A DNA stretch of 51,592 bases, taken from positions 1-51,592 of IMG/VR virus record IMGVR_UViG_3300007346_000042; one strand, given 5' to 3'. Under the pieces are notes generated by a model, which was not told where the DNA came from, ran no database searches, and worked only from the letters and a program-made list of their open reading frames with translations. The translations under genes were made by a program, and so were the position numbers. The DNA comes from a virus. This document shows positions 38,529-47,568 of this stretch, piece by piece (positions within the stretch are counted from its first letter, which is position 1; every line of letters begins with the position of its first letter).

Positions 38529-40608
38529 TGAATATATTATCCAGATTTGTCCCAACGGTACAGAGGGAGAAATTGTTAGGATTGGCGATCTTGACATTGC
38601 ACTTCCCGCTCAGCCCCCCGAAGAAGAAATTGTTGGATATGGACGTCCAAACCACTTGCAGTTGTGGGAGAGGATTCCTATGCCAAAGGAGTTGCTTCGG
38701 ATTAAGAGCATGGATGAGTGGTCCGAGTCGCCAAGAGAGTTCAGGGAGAAGTTTCGTCCGTATATCGAGGAGGAGTTTCGTCGTCGTCGTGAGGGCTTTT
38801 GGTTTTACAACGATGGTAGGCCTACGTATATTACGGGCAGGCATTACATGATGCTCCAGTGGACCAAGATGGATGTGGGTTATCCAGACTATCTTGAGTT
38901 CCAAAGAGATATTTTCGTACATTTGTCTGCGTGTGAGGCGGACCCCCGATGTATCGGGCAGCTGTATACTAAATGTAGGCGGAGCGGATACACTAACATC
39001 TGCTCTGCTGTGCTTCTGGACGAAGCCACACAAGTCAAGGACAAGCTCTTGGGGATACAGTCGAAGACTGGTAAGGACGCCCAGGAGAATATATTCATGA
39101 AGAAGGTGGTGTACATGTTCAGACACTATCCCTTCTTCTTCAAACCTATTCAGGATGGAACGACCAATCCGCGCATGGAGCTGGCTTTTCGCGAGCCGAG
39201 TAAGAGAATCACGAAGAAGAATAAGACTGCGCAGACGGGCGAGGCTCTTAATACGCTGATCAACTGGAAGAACACCACCAACAACGCATACGACGGTGAG
39301 AAGCTTCACCTGTTGTACTTGGATGAGGCTGGTAAGTGGGAGAAGCCTACGGACATTCGTGACGCTTGGAGAATTCAGCGCACGTGTTTGATTGTGGGTA
39401 GAAAGATTGTGGGGAAGGCCTTGGTCGGCTCCACTGTAAACCCTATGGATAAGGGTGGGAGGGAGTACAAGGACCTTTGGGAGGACTCCAACCCAGAAGA
39501 AAGAAACGCAAACGGTAGGACCAGATCTGGCTTGTACCGCTTATTTATTCCAGCCTATGAATCACTTGAAGGATTTTTTGACCGACACGGTCGACCCATC
39601 GTTGACGATCCTGATAGCCCTGTGGACGGGCTTGATGGGGATAGTATTACTATCGGGGCTAAGACGTACCTTAAGAACGAGAGGGAGAGCCTTAAAGGAG
39701 ACCCCTCAGAACTCAACGAGGTAACGAGGCAGTTCCCCTTCAGCACTGACGAAGCCTTCAGGGACAGCATCGACGGTAGTCTGTTCAACATAGGTCAGAT
39801 CTACGAGCAGATACAGTACAATGACGAACTCTTCCCTAACCCTGTCGTCAGGGGTAACTTCGTTTGGAAGAACGGGGAGCAGGACACTGAGGTACTGTTT
39901 GACCCAGACCCAAAGGGTAGGTTTAGGGTTGCTTGGATGCCACCAGCTGAACTAAGAAATAATAAGATTGAGCAGCGAGGCAAGCTCGTTGCACCGAATG
40001 CAGAGCTAGGGGTGGGTGGGGTTGACTCCTACGACCTTGATGCCACCGTCGACGGACGTGGGTCTAAGGGGGCGCTGCACCTCTACAACAAGTTTCACAT
40101 GGAGTACCCATCGAACATGTTCGTAGTGGAGTATGCATCTCGTCCACCTCTAGCCAAGATCTTCTATGAGGACGTCCTTAAGGCTGCGTTCTTTTACGGG
40201 TACCCTATCTTAATTGAAAACAATAAGTACGGTATTGCAAGATACTTTGAATCAAGAGGTTACGATGGTTATCTAATGGATAGGCCAGAGCACTTAACCA
40301 GTGGCGGTAGCGCAAAGACCAAGACCAAGGGTATCCCCTCTAACTCTCAGGATGTGATCCAGTCGCACGCCCATGCCATTGAAGCCTACATACACGATCA
40401 TGTGGGGATAAATAGAGATACTGGGGAGCACGGGAAGATGTACTTCAATAGGACTCTTGAGGATTGGATTGGGTACAAGATTGACAACAGAACCAAGTTC
40501 GACCTTACGATTAGTTCAGGGTTGGCGCTGCTTGGTGCTCAGAAAGCAAAACCAAAGAAGCCACCATCTGACTTTTCTGAAAGGGTGTTCTTGCGTAGGT
40601 TCAAGTAA
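38512..40608 (+). CDS. terL: Terminase large subunit
   Basis: 698 residues. The motor that pumps DNA into the prohead. The N-terminal signature FYNDGRPTYITGRHYMMLQW is characteristic of terminases of Bacteroidota podoviruses and crAss-like phages. An atypical Walker A region (YTKCRRSGYTNI, no GK) precedes Walker B LLYLDEAG (about 267-274). The nuclease domain has VDSYDLDATVDGRG (Asp near 504) and ENNKYGIARYF (about 568-578). Arg codons of the CGN type are commoner in the first ~300 codons than in the rest. Portal follows 52 nt downstream behind a promoter element. Confidence 0.9.
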   Translation: MAKSTDEYIIQICPNGTEGEIVRIGDLDIALPAQPPEEEIVGYGRPNHLQLWERIPMPKELLRIKSMDEWSESPREFREKFRPYIEEEFRRRREGFWFYNDGRPTYITGRHYMMLQWTKMDVGYPDYLEFQRDIFVHLSACEADPRCIGQLYTKCRRSGYTNICSAVLLDEATQVKDKLLGIQSKTGKDAQENIFMKKVVYMFRHYPFFFKPIQDGTTNPRMELAFREPSKRITKKNKTAQTGEALNTLINWKNTTNNAYDGEKLHLLYLDEAGKWEKPTDIRDAWRIQRTCLIVGRKIVGKALVGSTVNPMDKGGREYKDLWEDSNPEERNANGRTRSGLYRLFIPAYESLEGFFDRHGRPIVDDPDSPVDGLDGDSITIGAKTYLKNERESLKGDPSELNEVTRQFPFSTDEAFRDSIDGSLFNIGQIYEQIQYNDELFPNPVVRGNFVWKNGEQDTEVLFDPDPKGRFRVAWMPPAELRNNKIEQRGKLVAPNAELGVGGVDSYDLDATVDGRGSKGALHLYNKFHMEYPSNMFVVEYASRPPLAKIFYEDVLKAAFFYGYPILIENNKYGIARYFESRGYDGYLMDRPEHLTSGGSAKTKTKGIPSNSQDVIQSHAHAIEAYIHDHVGINRDTGEHGKMYFNRTLEDWIGYKIDNRTKFDLTISSGLALLGAQKAKPKKPPSDFSERVFLRRFK

Positions 40609-40623
40609 ACATAGGATTTCCAC

Positions 40624-40631
40624 TATATTTG
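40624..40631 (+). promoter_or_regulatory. Bacteroidota -7 promoter element before portal
   Basis: TATATTTG, exact match, 29 nt before the portal ATG at 40661. A 9-codon leader ORF (MQLTTSRNV, 40639-40668) starts 7 nt after the element and overlaps the portal start. Confidence 0.6.
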
Positions 40632-40660
40632 CAACTGCATGCAACTCACCACTTCGCGGA

Positions 40661-43069
40661 ATGTATAATAACACTAGGAAGTATTCAAAGAACTTTCCCG
40701 ACCCTCTAGCCTCACGGGAGACCAAGATGTCTCAGGACTACGGGTTGAAGTACGCGAAGGCTATTGAGAATCAGTGGGGGAAGATTCAGGACGAACAGTC
40801 CCTATATAAGAAGAGAGCGAGAACGTTTGAGAAGAACAGAGACTACGCCAACGGTGTTCAGGACACCACGATCTACAAGCAGATCCTTACGTCCCTAGAT
40901 CCTAACAATGGCGATGGATCTCTGATAAACTTAGACTACACTCCAGTACCTATCCTCCCCAAGTTCGCTCGCATCGTAGTGAACAAGATTCTGTCAAGAG
41001 CCCCTTACCCTAACCTTGAAGCGATTGACCCCATCTCTACCTCTGCCAAGAACAAGCAGAAGCAGAGAATCATGAACCAGGTTCAGATGAAGGAGCAGCT
41101 TCAAGCTCTCAAGGAGATGACTGGCGGGTTGGTTTTAGATCAAGATCCAGAGAATTTGCCTGACACAGCGGAGGAGGCGGAGATTCTTCTTGAGACAAAC
41201 ATCAAGACAGACGCCGAGATTGCTGGGCAGATTGCCACAAATCTCACGCTAGAGTGGAACGACTTCTCGGACAACGTGTACAGAAGATGTGTGCAGGATT
41301 TGGTTGCATGCGGGATGGCTGTTGTCAAGAGGGACAATGACCCCACCTATGGGATCAAGACGTCATATGTAGATCCTGTGAAGTTTATTCACAGCTCCAC
41401 CGATGACCCCAATTTCTCTGACATCGTATACGCAGGTCACATCAGAACCATCTCCATTCAGGAGCTTAAGCGTATCGCTGGTGATGAGTTGACGGATGAG
41501 CAGTACAAGAAGATTGCTGAGAAGTCTAAGAGCCACAACAGCGACTACAACAAGATGAACCAAGTGTACTATGATGATACGCTTGGGAGAAACGTGTACG
41601 GGTATGAGGAGTATATGGTTGACGTGTTGGACTTTGAGTTCATCTCTGTCGACTGCATGTACTTTGAGGAGAAAGAAAATCAGTACGGGAATACTGGTTT
41701 CTACTACGAGGGTTTTGAGTACAAGGAGAAGTCTAATAAGGGGGTCTACGAACGCACACCTCACAAGATGGAGATCTCGTCAATCTATGGTGGGATGCTC
41801 GTTCTGGATTGTGACTACCTGATTAACTACGGCCTTAAGACCAACGTGCCCAGAAACATGCACGACGTAACCAAGGCTCGTATGTCGTACTCTGTTGTTG
41901 CCACCAACCTTAGGGATATGATGCCCAAGAGCATGGTGGAGGGGTGTATCGGGTTTGCAGACATGCTCCAGATTACTCACCTTAAGATTCAACAGTCCAT
42001 CGCAAAGGCTAAGCCTGACGGGTTGATCATTGACATTGAGGGGTTGGAGAACGTACAGCTAGGTAAGGGTGGAGAGCTACAGCCGTTGGAGCTGCATGAC
42101 ATCTACGAGCAGACTGGTGTGTTCTACTACAGAAGTAAGAACGCTGAGGGTGGATTCCAGGGTGCGCCTATCCAGCAGATCCCCAACAGCATTCGCAACA
42201 TCAACGAGCTCATCACGCTGTACAACCACTATCTCAACATGATCCGTGATACTACGGGCATCAACGAGATGATGGATGCATCAACTCCGAAGGGTGACAC
42301 CCTCGTCGGTGTTCAGCAGCAAGCTATTGCGGCTGGTAACAATGCAACGTATGACATTACGAATGCGTCTACGATCCTGTTCAAGCAGGTTTGCCAGGAC
42401 GTAGTTAGATGTCTTCAGATCATCCCACCTGACTCCATCCTGATGCAGATCTATCAGAACGCTATCGGGAAGGAGAACATGGCTGCCCTGTCTGGATTCG
42501 CAGATCTACCTATGTACAACTTCGGTGTACTGATCAAGAAGGAAATGGAGGATCAGGACAAGGTGTACTTGGAGCAGAACATTCAGCAGTCACTTGCGCA
42601 ACAGCAGATAGACCTTGAAGACGCCATGGCCATTAGAAGCCTTAAGGATGTTAATCAGGCCGAAAGACTTTTGATTGTTCGCCGCAAGAAGCGCATGAAG
42701 GAGCAGCAAGAGCAGGCGCAACAGAACTCTCAGATGCAAGCTCAGGCCGCTCAACAGGCTCAGCAGGCTGCTGCACAGGCTGAACAGCAAAGGATGCAGA
42801 TGGAGTTCCAGATGGAGCAGCAGAAGATGCAGCTCAAGACTCAGATGGAGATGCAGCTTGAGGAGGTCAGACATCAGTACAGAAGAGAAATCGAACTCAT
42901 CAGAGCTCAGGCAACACTAGGATTCAAGACTGACGATCAAGAGTTCAAGGAGAAGATCGAAGTCTTTAAGGAAACTAAAAAGGACGATAGAGTAAAGAAG
43001 CAGGCTGAAGAGCAGGCCAAGCTTATCGACAAGAGAAAGGGGATGGAACCTCAAATACCTATGATCTAA
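40661..43069 (+). CDS. Portal protein
   Basis: 802 residues from the ATG at 40661. Longer in-frame readings extend into terL in another frame and lack the promoter. Features of Bacteroidota-phage portals are visible: the N-terminal KYAKAIENQW, RARTFEKNRDYANG and a long central alpha/beta region (TTGINEMMDASTPKGDTLVG near 527-546). From about residue 645 a Gln/Glu/Met-rich coiled coil (for example QAAQQAQQAAAQAEQQRMQM) runs to the end. The dodecameric ring forms the DNA channel and docks the terminase. Placed between terL and fibre genes. Confidence 0.85.
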   Translation: MYNNTRKYSKNFPDPLASRETKMSQDYGLKYAKAIENQWGKIQDEQSLYKKRARTFEKNRDYANGVQDTTIYKQILTSLDPNNGDGSLINLDYTPVPILPKFARIVVNKILSRAPYPNLEAIDPISTSAKNKQKQRIMNQVQMKEQLQALKEMTGGLVLDQDPENLPDTAEEAEILLETNIKTDAEIAGQIATNLTLEWNDFSDNVYRRCVQDLVACGMAVVKRDNDPTYGIKTSYVDPVKFIHSSTDDPNFSDIVYAGHIRTISIQELKRIAGDELTDEQYKKIAEKSKSHNSDYNKMNQVYYDDTLGRNVYGYEEYMVDVLDFEFISVDCMYFEEKENQYGNTGFYYEGFEYKEKSNKGVYERTPHKMEISSIYGGMLVLDCDYLINYGLKTNVPRNMHDVTKARMSYSVVATNLRDMMPKSMVEGCIGFADMLQITHLKIQQSIAKAKPDGLIIDIEGLENVQLGKGGELQPLELHDIYEQTGVFYYRSKNAEGGFQGAPIQQIPNSIRNINELITLYNHYLNMIRDTTGINEMMDASTPKGDTLVGVQQQAIAAGNNATYDITNASTILFKQVCQDVVRCLQIIPPDSILMQIYQNAIGKENMAALSGFADLPMYNFGVLIKKEMEDQDKVYLEQNIQQSLAQQQIDLEDAMAIRSLKDVNQAERLLIVRRKKRMKEQQEQAQQNSQMQAQAAQQAQQAAAQAEQQRMQMEFQMEQQKMQLKTQMEMQLEEVRHQYRREIELIRAQATLGFKTDDQEFKEKIEVFKETKKDDRVKKQAEEQAKLIDKRKGMEPQIPMI

Positions 43070-43070
43070 A

Positions 43071-43535
43071 ATGGCGAAAAAGGTAAATTTAGACGTAAGC
43101 GAAAAGCTTGATATCACATGCCGTCGTGGAGACACGTTCTCACTTACGGTGACCCTGAAGGATTCTGATGGTGTAGCCCTGCCTCTCGCCACGGACAACT
43201 ACAGCTTCGTTATGCAAGTTAGGGATGGCAACGCTTCTGCCGTTGAGAAGGGAGCTTCGGGCTTGATTATAGGTACCAAGGGCTTGGGTTCTAAGGCAGT
43301 TGATGCAAAGGGTCAAGAGAGAAGCTTCGAGTCCTTTGTCACAGACGATAGCGGTAACGTAACCATCACAGCCACTGCAACGACAATGCGTCAGGTTCCT
43401 GCAGGTAACTACATCTATGACCTTCAGCAGATCAAACCAAACACCACGACTGGTGTTGATGTGCACACCACAATCCTGAAGGGTGCGTTTAGAGTCAATC
43501 AAGACATTTCAGAGGCAGTACAAACTGGCATCTAA
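43071..43535 (+). CDS. Beta-rich fibre/baseplate adaptor-like protein
   Basis: 154 residues. DITCRRGDTFSLTVTLKDSD, YSFVMQVRD, GNYIYDLQQ and LKGAFRVNQDIS follow the pattern of BppU-type/Ig-like N-terminal modules that attach fibres. It directly precedes the collagen-like fibre gene with 2 nt between them, so it probably connects or accompanies that fibre. Family assignment is approximate. Confidence 0.55.
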   Translation: MAKKVNLDVSEKLDITCRRGDTFSLTVTLKDSDGVALPLATDNYSFVMQVRDGNASAVEKGASGLIIGTKGLGSKAVDAKGQERSFESFVTDDSGNVTITATATTMRQVPAGNYIYDLQQIKPNTTTGVDVHTTILKGAFRVNQDISEAVQTGI

Positions 43536-43537
43536 CA

Positions 43538-45187
43538 ATGAGTATTACAGTAACAAATCAAGATGGTTACTCGGTAGAAATTACAGCGCCTGCTGACTCA
43601 TCTATTACTGTAACGAGTAAGGGTCCAAAGGGGGATACTGGAGAGACTGGCGCTACTGGTGCTACTGGCGCTACTGGTGCCGATGGAGCAGATGGCGCAG
43701 GTGTAATCGTTGGAGGAAATGAAAATGAATTCCTTCAGAAGAACAGCGCAACTGATTACGACACGAAGTGGAGTGCTTACACGCTCCCAGCTGCTGACGG
43801 AACTGACAGGCAAGTTCTTATGACTGACGGCGCTGGAACCGTTTCCTTTGCCTACCCTCAGACCATCGCAGAAAACGTAAAGAACGTAAGCGGTGGCCCA
43901 TTATCCAAAGGGACTCCAGTACACGTCACTGGTAGCGTAGGCAATCTTGCTGAGGTTATTGCGGCTGACGCAGCCACAAACTACCCAGCTCACTTTGTGC
44001 TTGACGAGGATCTTGCGGATGAAGGTGAAGGGAAGGGTATTGCTCTGGGCTTTATCAACAACGTTGATGTGCCTGACGCTTCTATCTATACAGAAGGTCA
44101 GACCGTATATCTCGGTGCTTCTGGTGGGTGGACAACTACAAAACCAACAGGAACAAACGCCATTCAGAACCTTGGGATTATCATCAAGGTCAACACATCT
44201 GGCAACAAGATCTCTGGCATTATCATGGGTGCTGGAAGGGCTAACGATGTACCAAACATTCCTAATGGCCAAACCTGGATTGGTAATGCTTCTGGCGTAG
44301 CCACGCCTACCACTCTGGCGGATGTAGCTACGAGCGGTAGCTACAACGACCTTTCAGATCAGCCTACCGATGTTAACTTAGGAAGCACTGATCTTACGCT
44401 TAGCGGGGCCAGAGTTGTTGAGATGAATGGGAATACGCTCGACTTTAAGAATGGAGGTACAAGTGAGATAAAGTTCTTTCCCGCAGGCAACGTTCAGATA
44501 AACAACAGGCTGACGATTGATGGGGACATTGAAGACTCTTCAATCAGGATGTTTGATAATGGCAACTCAAATGCCGTTACTATAGCTACGTCTGGATCTA
44601 TGAGTGGAAACGTTTCGGTCATACTTCCGACAACGAACCTCACTTTCCCCACAAGTGCTGGAAGCTCAGGCGATGTCTTAAAGACTGACGGGAGCGGAAA
44701 TCTTTCGTTCGGCAATGCTGTATCTAGAGGAGGGACGTATTCATACTCTGGGTACGCCACAGATGTTACGAATACAGCTACCTTTTACTATCAGTTCCCG
44801 TCAGCAACAGCTACGTCGTCATCAACAGATATGATTAGCTCGAATGTTGGTCAGGGCGTTTCTCAAGCCACTTACGGGGCTAATGGAGCGATGTTGCTTG
44901 ACGGTTTGTCGTCCACAGATTCTGCTACGTACTCTATAACGGTTAAGGTGACTACAAACACCACCATTGCAATTCAAGTAGTTTCTCCATCTGCAGGCCA
45001 ATTTGCTGCAGCGACTCAGTTTGCCTTTAGTAGCGCAAGTGAGCAGACGTTCACTTTAACTCAATCATCCCCCACGGCGTGTTTAAGCCAAGCTGGTAAT
45101 CAATGGTATCTGGGTGTTTTTGTTCAACTTTTTGCTGCGGGTAGTGTTGACTTTAGGGTTGAAGACTTAAGTATTACGGTTTCATGA
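43538..45187 (+). CDS. Tail fibre with collagen-like repeat
   Basis: 549 residues. A short N-terminal beta domain is followed by a collagen-like Gly-X-Y segment (residues 29-55, beginning GPKGDTGETGATG) that would trimerise. Then comes a domain with FLQKNSATDYDTKWSAYTLP, common in phage fibres, and beta repeats (VLKTDGSGNLSFG). The C-terminal Thr/Ser-rich beta region (about 395-549) probably binds the receptor. Its stop overlaps the next start (ATGA). Confidence 0.75.
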   Translation: MSITVTNQDGYSVEITAPADSSITVTSKGPKGDTGETGATGATGATGADGADGAGVIVGGNENEFLQKNSATDYDTKWSAYTLPAADGTDRQVLMTDGAGTVSFAYPQTIAENVKNVSGGPLSKGTPVHVTGSVGNLAEVIAADAATNYPAHFVLDEDLADEGEGKGIALGFINNVDVPDASIYTEGQTVYLGASGGWTTTKPTGTNAIQNLGIIIKVNTSGNKISGIIMGAGRANDVPNIPNGQTWIGNASGVATPTTLADVATSGSYNDLSDQPTDVNLGSTDLTLSGARVVEMNGNTLDFKNGGTSEIKFFPAGNVQINNRLTIDGDIEDSSIRMFDNGNSNAVTIATSGSMSGNVSVILPTTNLTFPTSAGSSGDVLKTDGSGNLSFGNAVSRGGTYSYSGYATDVTNTATFYYQFPSATATSSSTDMISSNVGQGVSQATYGANGAMLLDGLSSTDSATYSITVKVTTNTTIAIQVVSPSAGQFAAATQFAFSSASEQTFTLTQSSPTACLSQAGNQWYLGVFVQLFAAGSVDFRVEDLSITVS

Positions 45188-45495
45188 TTCAGTCAAATCA
45201 AATAACACTGTACCTGGACGGCGTGGCCACGCCAATGAAAGAGCCTGTTTTTGGTATTGGGTATACGGGTGGCCCTGCAGATTCTTTTGAAGACGTCCTC
45301 AGCACTGGCCAGCTTTCCGCAATCACAGCTACAGCCGTAGATTCTGGTTCCGCGAGAGCTAGCATCAACTCTGCATCCAACGTAAAGTTTGTTGTAAACA
45401 CCTCTTCTGGGGATGTGGATATCAACGGAACTGTAGAGCAAGTCAATGACGCCTTTGGCGGCAGTCACTACTCCATAGTGTTTTTGGTGTCTTAA
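45184..45495 (+). CDS. Fibre-associated small beta protein
   Basis: 103 residues, Ser/Val/Asp-rich (ITLYLDGVATPMKEPVFGIG, ASNVKFVVNTSSGDVDING). Coupled to the fibre gene by overlap; an accessory tip or chaperone is inferred. Unknown family. Confidence 0.5.
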   Translation: MIQSNQITLYLDGVATPMKEPVFGIGYTGGPADSFEDVLSTGQLSAITATAVDSGSARASINSASNVKFVVNTSSGDVDINGTVEQVNDAFGGSHYSIVFLVS

Positions 45496-45496
45496 T

Positions 45497-45504
45497 TATA
45501 TTTG
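45497..45504 (+). promoter_or_regulatory. Bacteroidota -7 promoter element
   Basis: TATATTTG, exact match, 4 nt before the ATG at 45509, beginning just after the fibre-associated gene ends. Confidence 0.65.
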
Positions 45505-45508
45505 CTCC

Positions 45509-45778
45509 ATGTCCCAGAGCACAAGAGTAAAGAACCTACTTAAGAAGCACAACTTAAAGGGTGTCAACAAACCTAAGGCTACCCCCAAGCATCCTAAGAA
45601 ATCTCACATCGTTCTGGCTAAGGTCGGTGACGTTGTGAAGCTCATTCGCTTTGGTGAGCAAGGGGCTAAGACAAATCAGAACGCAACGCAGCGCAAGTCA
45701 TTCAAGGCTCGTCATGCCAAGAATATTGCCAAGGGCAAGTTGAGCGCGGCGTACTGGGCCAACAAGGTAAAGTGGTAA
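45509..45778 (+). CDS. Small basic protein of a conserved phage family
   Basis: 89 residues, strongly basic: TRVKNLLKKHNLKGVNKPK, then KLIRFGEQGAKTNQNATQ and KARHAKNIAKGKLSAAYWAN. I recognise this GEQGAKTNQN...SAAYWANKVKW type from Bacteroidota and marine phages, where it lies in head-gene clusters. Function unknown. A leaderless-type promoter precedes it. First of four consecutive small basic genes. Confidence 0.65.
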   Translation: MSQSTRVKNLLKKHNLKGVNKPKATPKHPKKSHIVLAKVGDVVKLIRFGEQGAKTNQNATQRKSFKARHAKNIAKGKLSAAYWANKVKW

Positions 45779-45779
45779 G

Positions 45780-45965
45780 ATGAAGGCTGTCAAGTACAAC
45801 AAGGGGGGCAAGCTCAAGATCACTCAGAAGACTATGGACGTCCCACCTCCATCTGGCTACCACTGGATGCAGGAGAACGGTAGGTACTTCCTGATGAAGG
45901 GTGAGTACAAGCCACACCCAGGTGCTGTAGAAAACGCTAAGTTCAAACTTGTGAATCATGGGTAA
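45780..45965 (+). CDS. Small basic protein, unknown
   Basis: 61 residues with MDVPPPSGYHWMQENGRYFL and a Lys-rich N-terminus. It starts one base after the previous stop and overlaps the next gene by 8 nt. Probably a virion or head-associated peptide by context. Confidence 0.55.
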   Translation: MKAVKYNKGGKLKITQKTMDVPPPSGYHWMQENGRYFLMKGEYKPHPGAVENAKFKLVNHG

Positions 45966-46146
45966 GAACAAGAGCAGAGTCAACGAGGCAGGGAACTACA
46001 CCAAACCAAGTCTGCGGAAGCGTCTCTTTAACAGAATCAAGGCAGGCGGTAAGGGCGGTAGACCAGGTCAGTGGTCAGCTCGTAAGGCTCAGATGCTTGC
46101 CAAGGCTTACAAGGCTGCAGGGGGAGGATACAGGGACAGGAAATAA
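45958..46146 (+). CDS. Small basic protein of a conserved phage family
   Basis: 62 residues, Lys/Arg/Gly-rich: RKRLFNRIKAGGKGGRPGQW, then SARKAQMLAKAYKAAGGGYR. The PGQWSARKAQMLAK...GGGY pattern is familiar from marine phage genomes. Possibly DNA-binding. Stop overlaps the next start by one base. Confidence 0.65.
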   Translation: MGKNKSRVNEAGNYTKPSLRKRLFNRIKAGGKGGRPGQWSARKAQMLAKAYKAAGGGYRDRK

Positions 46147-46397
46147 TGGGGTTGAAGAAGTCACAGAAGTCCCTGAAGATGTGGACTAATCAAAAGTGGA
46201 GAACCAAGAGCGGCAAGCCCTCTACTCAAGGTAAGGATGCTACTGGTGAGCGCTATCTGCCAGAGTCTGCGATCGAGGCTATGTCCGACGAAGAGTATGC
46301 AGCAACCACTGCTAAGAAGAGAAAAGACACTGAAGCTGGCAAGCAACACAGCAGTCAACCTAGGCGTGCCAGACTCATCGCAAGGAGACACAGATAA
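46146..46397 (+). CDS. DUF5872-like small basic protein
   Basis: 83 residues: MGLKKSQKSLKMWTNQKWRT, then GERYLPESAIEAMSDEEYAA and a Lys/Arg-rich tail. The WTNQKWRTKSGK...RYLPE.AI...EYAATT order matches the small family I know as DUF5872, found in phages and in other genomes. Function unknown. Last of the four basic genes. Confidence 0.65.
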   Translation: MGLKKSQKSLKMWTNQKWRTKSGKPSTQGKDATGERYLPESAIEAMSDEEYAATTAKKRKDTEAGKQHSSQPRRARLIARRHR

Positions 46398-46404
46398 TTC
46401 TTGC

Positions 46405-46412
46405 TATATTTG
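46405..46412 (+). promoter_or_regulatory. Bacteroidota -7 promoter element before the head gene cluster
   Basis: TATATTTG, exact match, with a 27-nt A-rich leader before the ATG at 46440. Confidence 0.6.
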
Positions 46413-46439
46413 CAACAAACTTTTCAAGATAACTAAGCA

Positions 46440-46886
46440 ATGGCAACTACTACTGCAACAATCACGCTATCCAGTTCTGACCTCACTGGTGACGCTCTGT
46501 CTCTCTCGTCTACCGCGACGCTTACAAAGGGGAACAGCGTCACTGGTCTTGATCAAACCTCTGGTGTAGCCAGAAAAACTTTTACCTCCGATGACGAAGT
46601 CCTCCTCTTCGGGGATGCTGATTACAGTGCCACTGACCCTGGATTCAAGGTTTACCTCAGAAACCCAAGCACGGTGAGCTCTGAGTACTTCACCATCAAG
46701 ATTGCAGATGCGGCTACAATCACAGGATCTCCAGCTGCAAGTGTAGGGGGCAAGAACATGGGGAGGCTCTACGCTGGAGACTGGACACTCTTCCCCTACG
46801 ACGCAAGCACAGCTTCTGACATCACCGTCACTCCAAGCGTGGCAACTGCCATGACCTTGGAGTACATGATCATCTACCACGTATAA
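46440..46886 (+). CDS. Beta-rich minor head protein (decoration-like)
   Basis: 148 residues, Thr/Ser/Ala-rich. The order KVYLRNPSTVSSEYFTIKIA, then GRLYAGDWTLFPYD and AMTLEYMIIYHV is echoed in the next gene (YLYIRNLATDLEKFVYLW, GGGEFAFIPV, LVEYAVFG), suggesting tandem duplication. A head decoration or completion protein is inferred from its position before scaffold and capsid genes. Stop and next start overlap by one base. Confidence 0.55.
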   Translation: MATTTATITLSSSDLTGDALSLSSTATLTKGNSVTGLDQTSGVARKTFTSDDEVLLFGDADYSATDPGFKVYLRNPSTVSSEYFTIKIADAATITGSPAASVGGKNMGRLYAGDWTLFPYDASTASDITVTPSVATAMTLEYMIIYHV

Positions 46887-47293
46887 TGGGTACAGTTAGA
46901 GTAAACGTAACTCTAGCCACAGACGACGTATTGGCAACACCTGTTGCGATCACAGCTGCCAAGACGTTTACTGCTGATGCTGGAAGTGTGACGCGAGTCA
47001 AGTTGGCTCCGACCTCTTCTGCTGCAGGTAACCCAGTAATCTACAAGGCGTCAGATAAGCTAGATAGAGCCTACTTGTACATTAGAAATCTCGCAACAGA
47101 TCTTGAAAAGTTTGTGTACTTGTGGGCAGATGGAACAACCGACGACATCGACATCGCTAAGATTGGTGGCGGCGAGTTTGCTTTTATCCCTGTCCCTAAC
47201 GGTCAGACCTTTAAGGCTTACGGAACTGACGTTGATCAGTTGGTAGAGTATGCTGTGTTTGGCCTTGACAATTCATCTACAACACTAGGATAA
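46886..47293 (+). CDS. Beta-rich minor head protein, paralogue
   Basis: 135 residues. Shares strand order with the preceding 148-residue protein and, more weakly, with the one at 31614. One-base overlaps on both sides suggest coupled, perhaps stoichiometric, expression. Function inferred from context. Confidence 0.55.
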   Translation: MGTVRVNVTLATDDVLATPVAITAAKTFTADAGSVTRVKLAPTSSAAGNPVIYKASDKLDRAYLYIRNLATDLEKFVYLWADGTTDDIDIAKIGGGEFAFIPVPNGQTFKAYGTDVDQLVEYAVFGLDNSSTTLG

Positions 47294-47562
47294 TGGCACA
47301 CCCATCAAATTCATTTCCGAAGGGCTTCTATCTCCTCGATGAGGATCAGGTAGCTACTGGCGACTTTTATGCTATTCAATGTTTGACTGCTGGAACTATC
47401 ACGGTAAAGGGTAGCGGTATTTATGAATACGACTCAGGTTTTTCTGAGACAGCAGCTACTGCGAATGTGTCTATTACACTCCCAGCAGGGGCCACTATAT
47501 ACGGGGCATTCACAAGCATAGATGTGGGTGGTACCGCTAAGTGCATCGCATACTACAAATAA
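47293..47562 (+). CDS. Small beta-rich virion protein
   Basis: 89 residues with a closing segment VSITLPAGATIYGAFTSIDV similar in style to the two genes before it. One-base overlap with the preceding stop. Possibly the smallest member of the same family or a fibre-tip-like protein. Confidence 0.5.
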   Translation: MAHPSNSFPKGFYLLDEDQVATGDFYAIQCLTAGTITVKGSGIYEYDSGFSETAATANVSITLPAGATIYGAFTSIDVGGTAKCIAYYK

Positions 47563-47568
47563 TTTAAT

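Noticed and set aside
40457-40660. Upstream extension of the portal gene into terL
   Set aside because: The extension is out of frame with terL, rich in Cys/Arg/Ser, and would start before the promoter at 40624; the ATG at 40661 is better.
43644-43700. Tandem GCTACTGG-type DNA repeat as a separate element
   Set aside because: It is simply the coding sequence of the collagen-like Gly-X-Y segment of the fibre.
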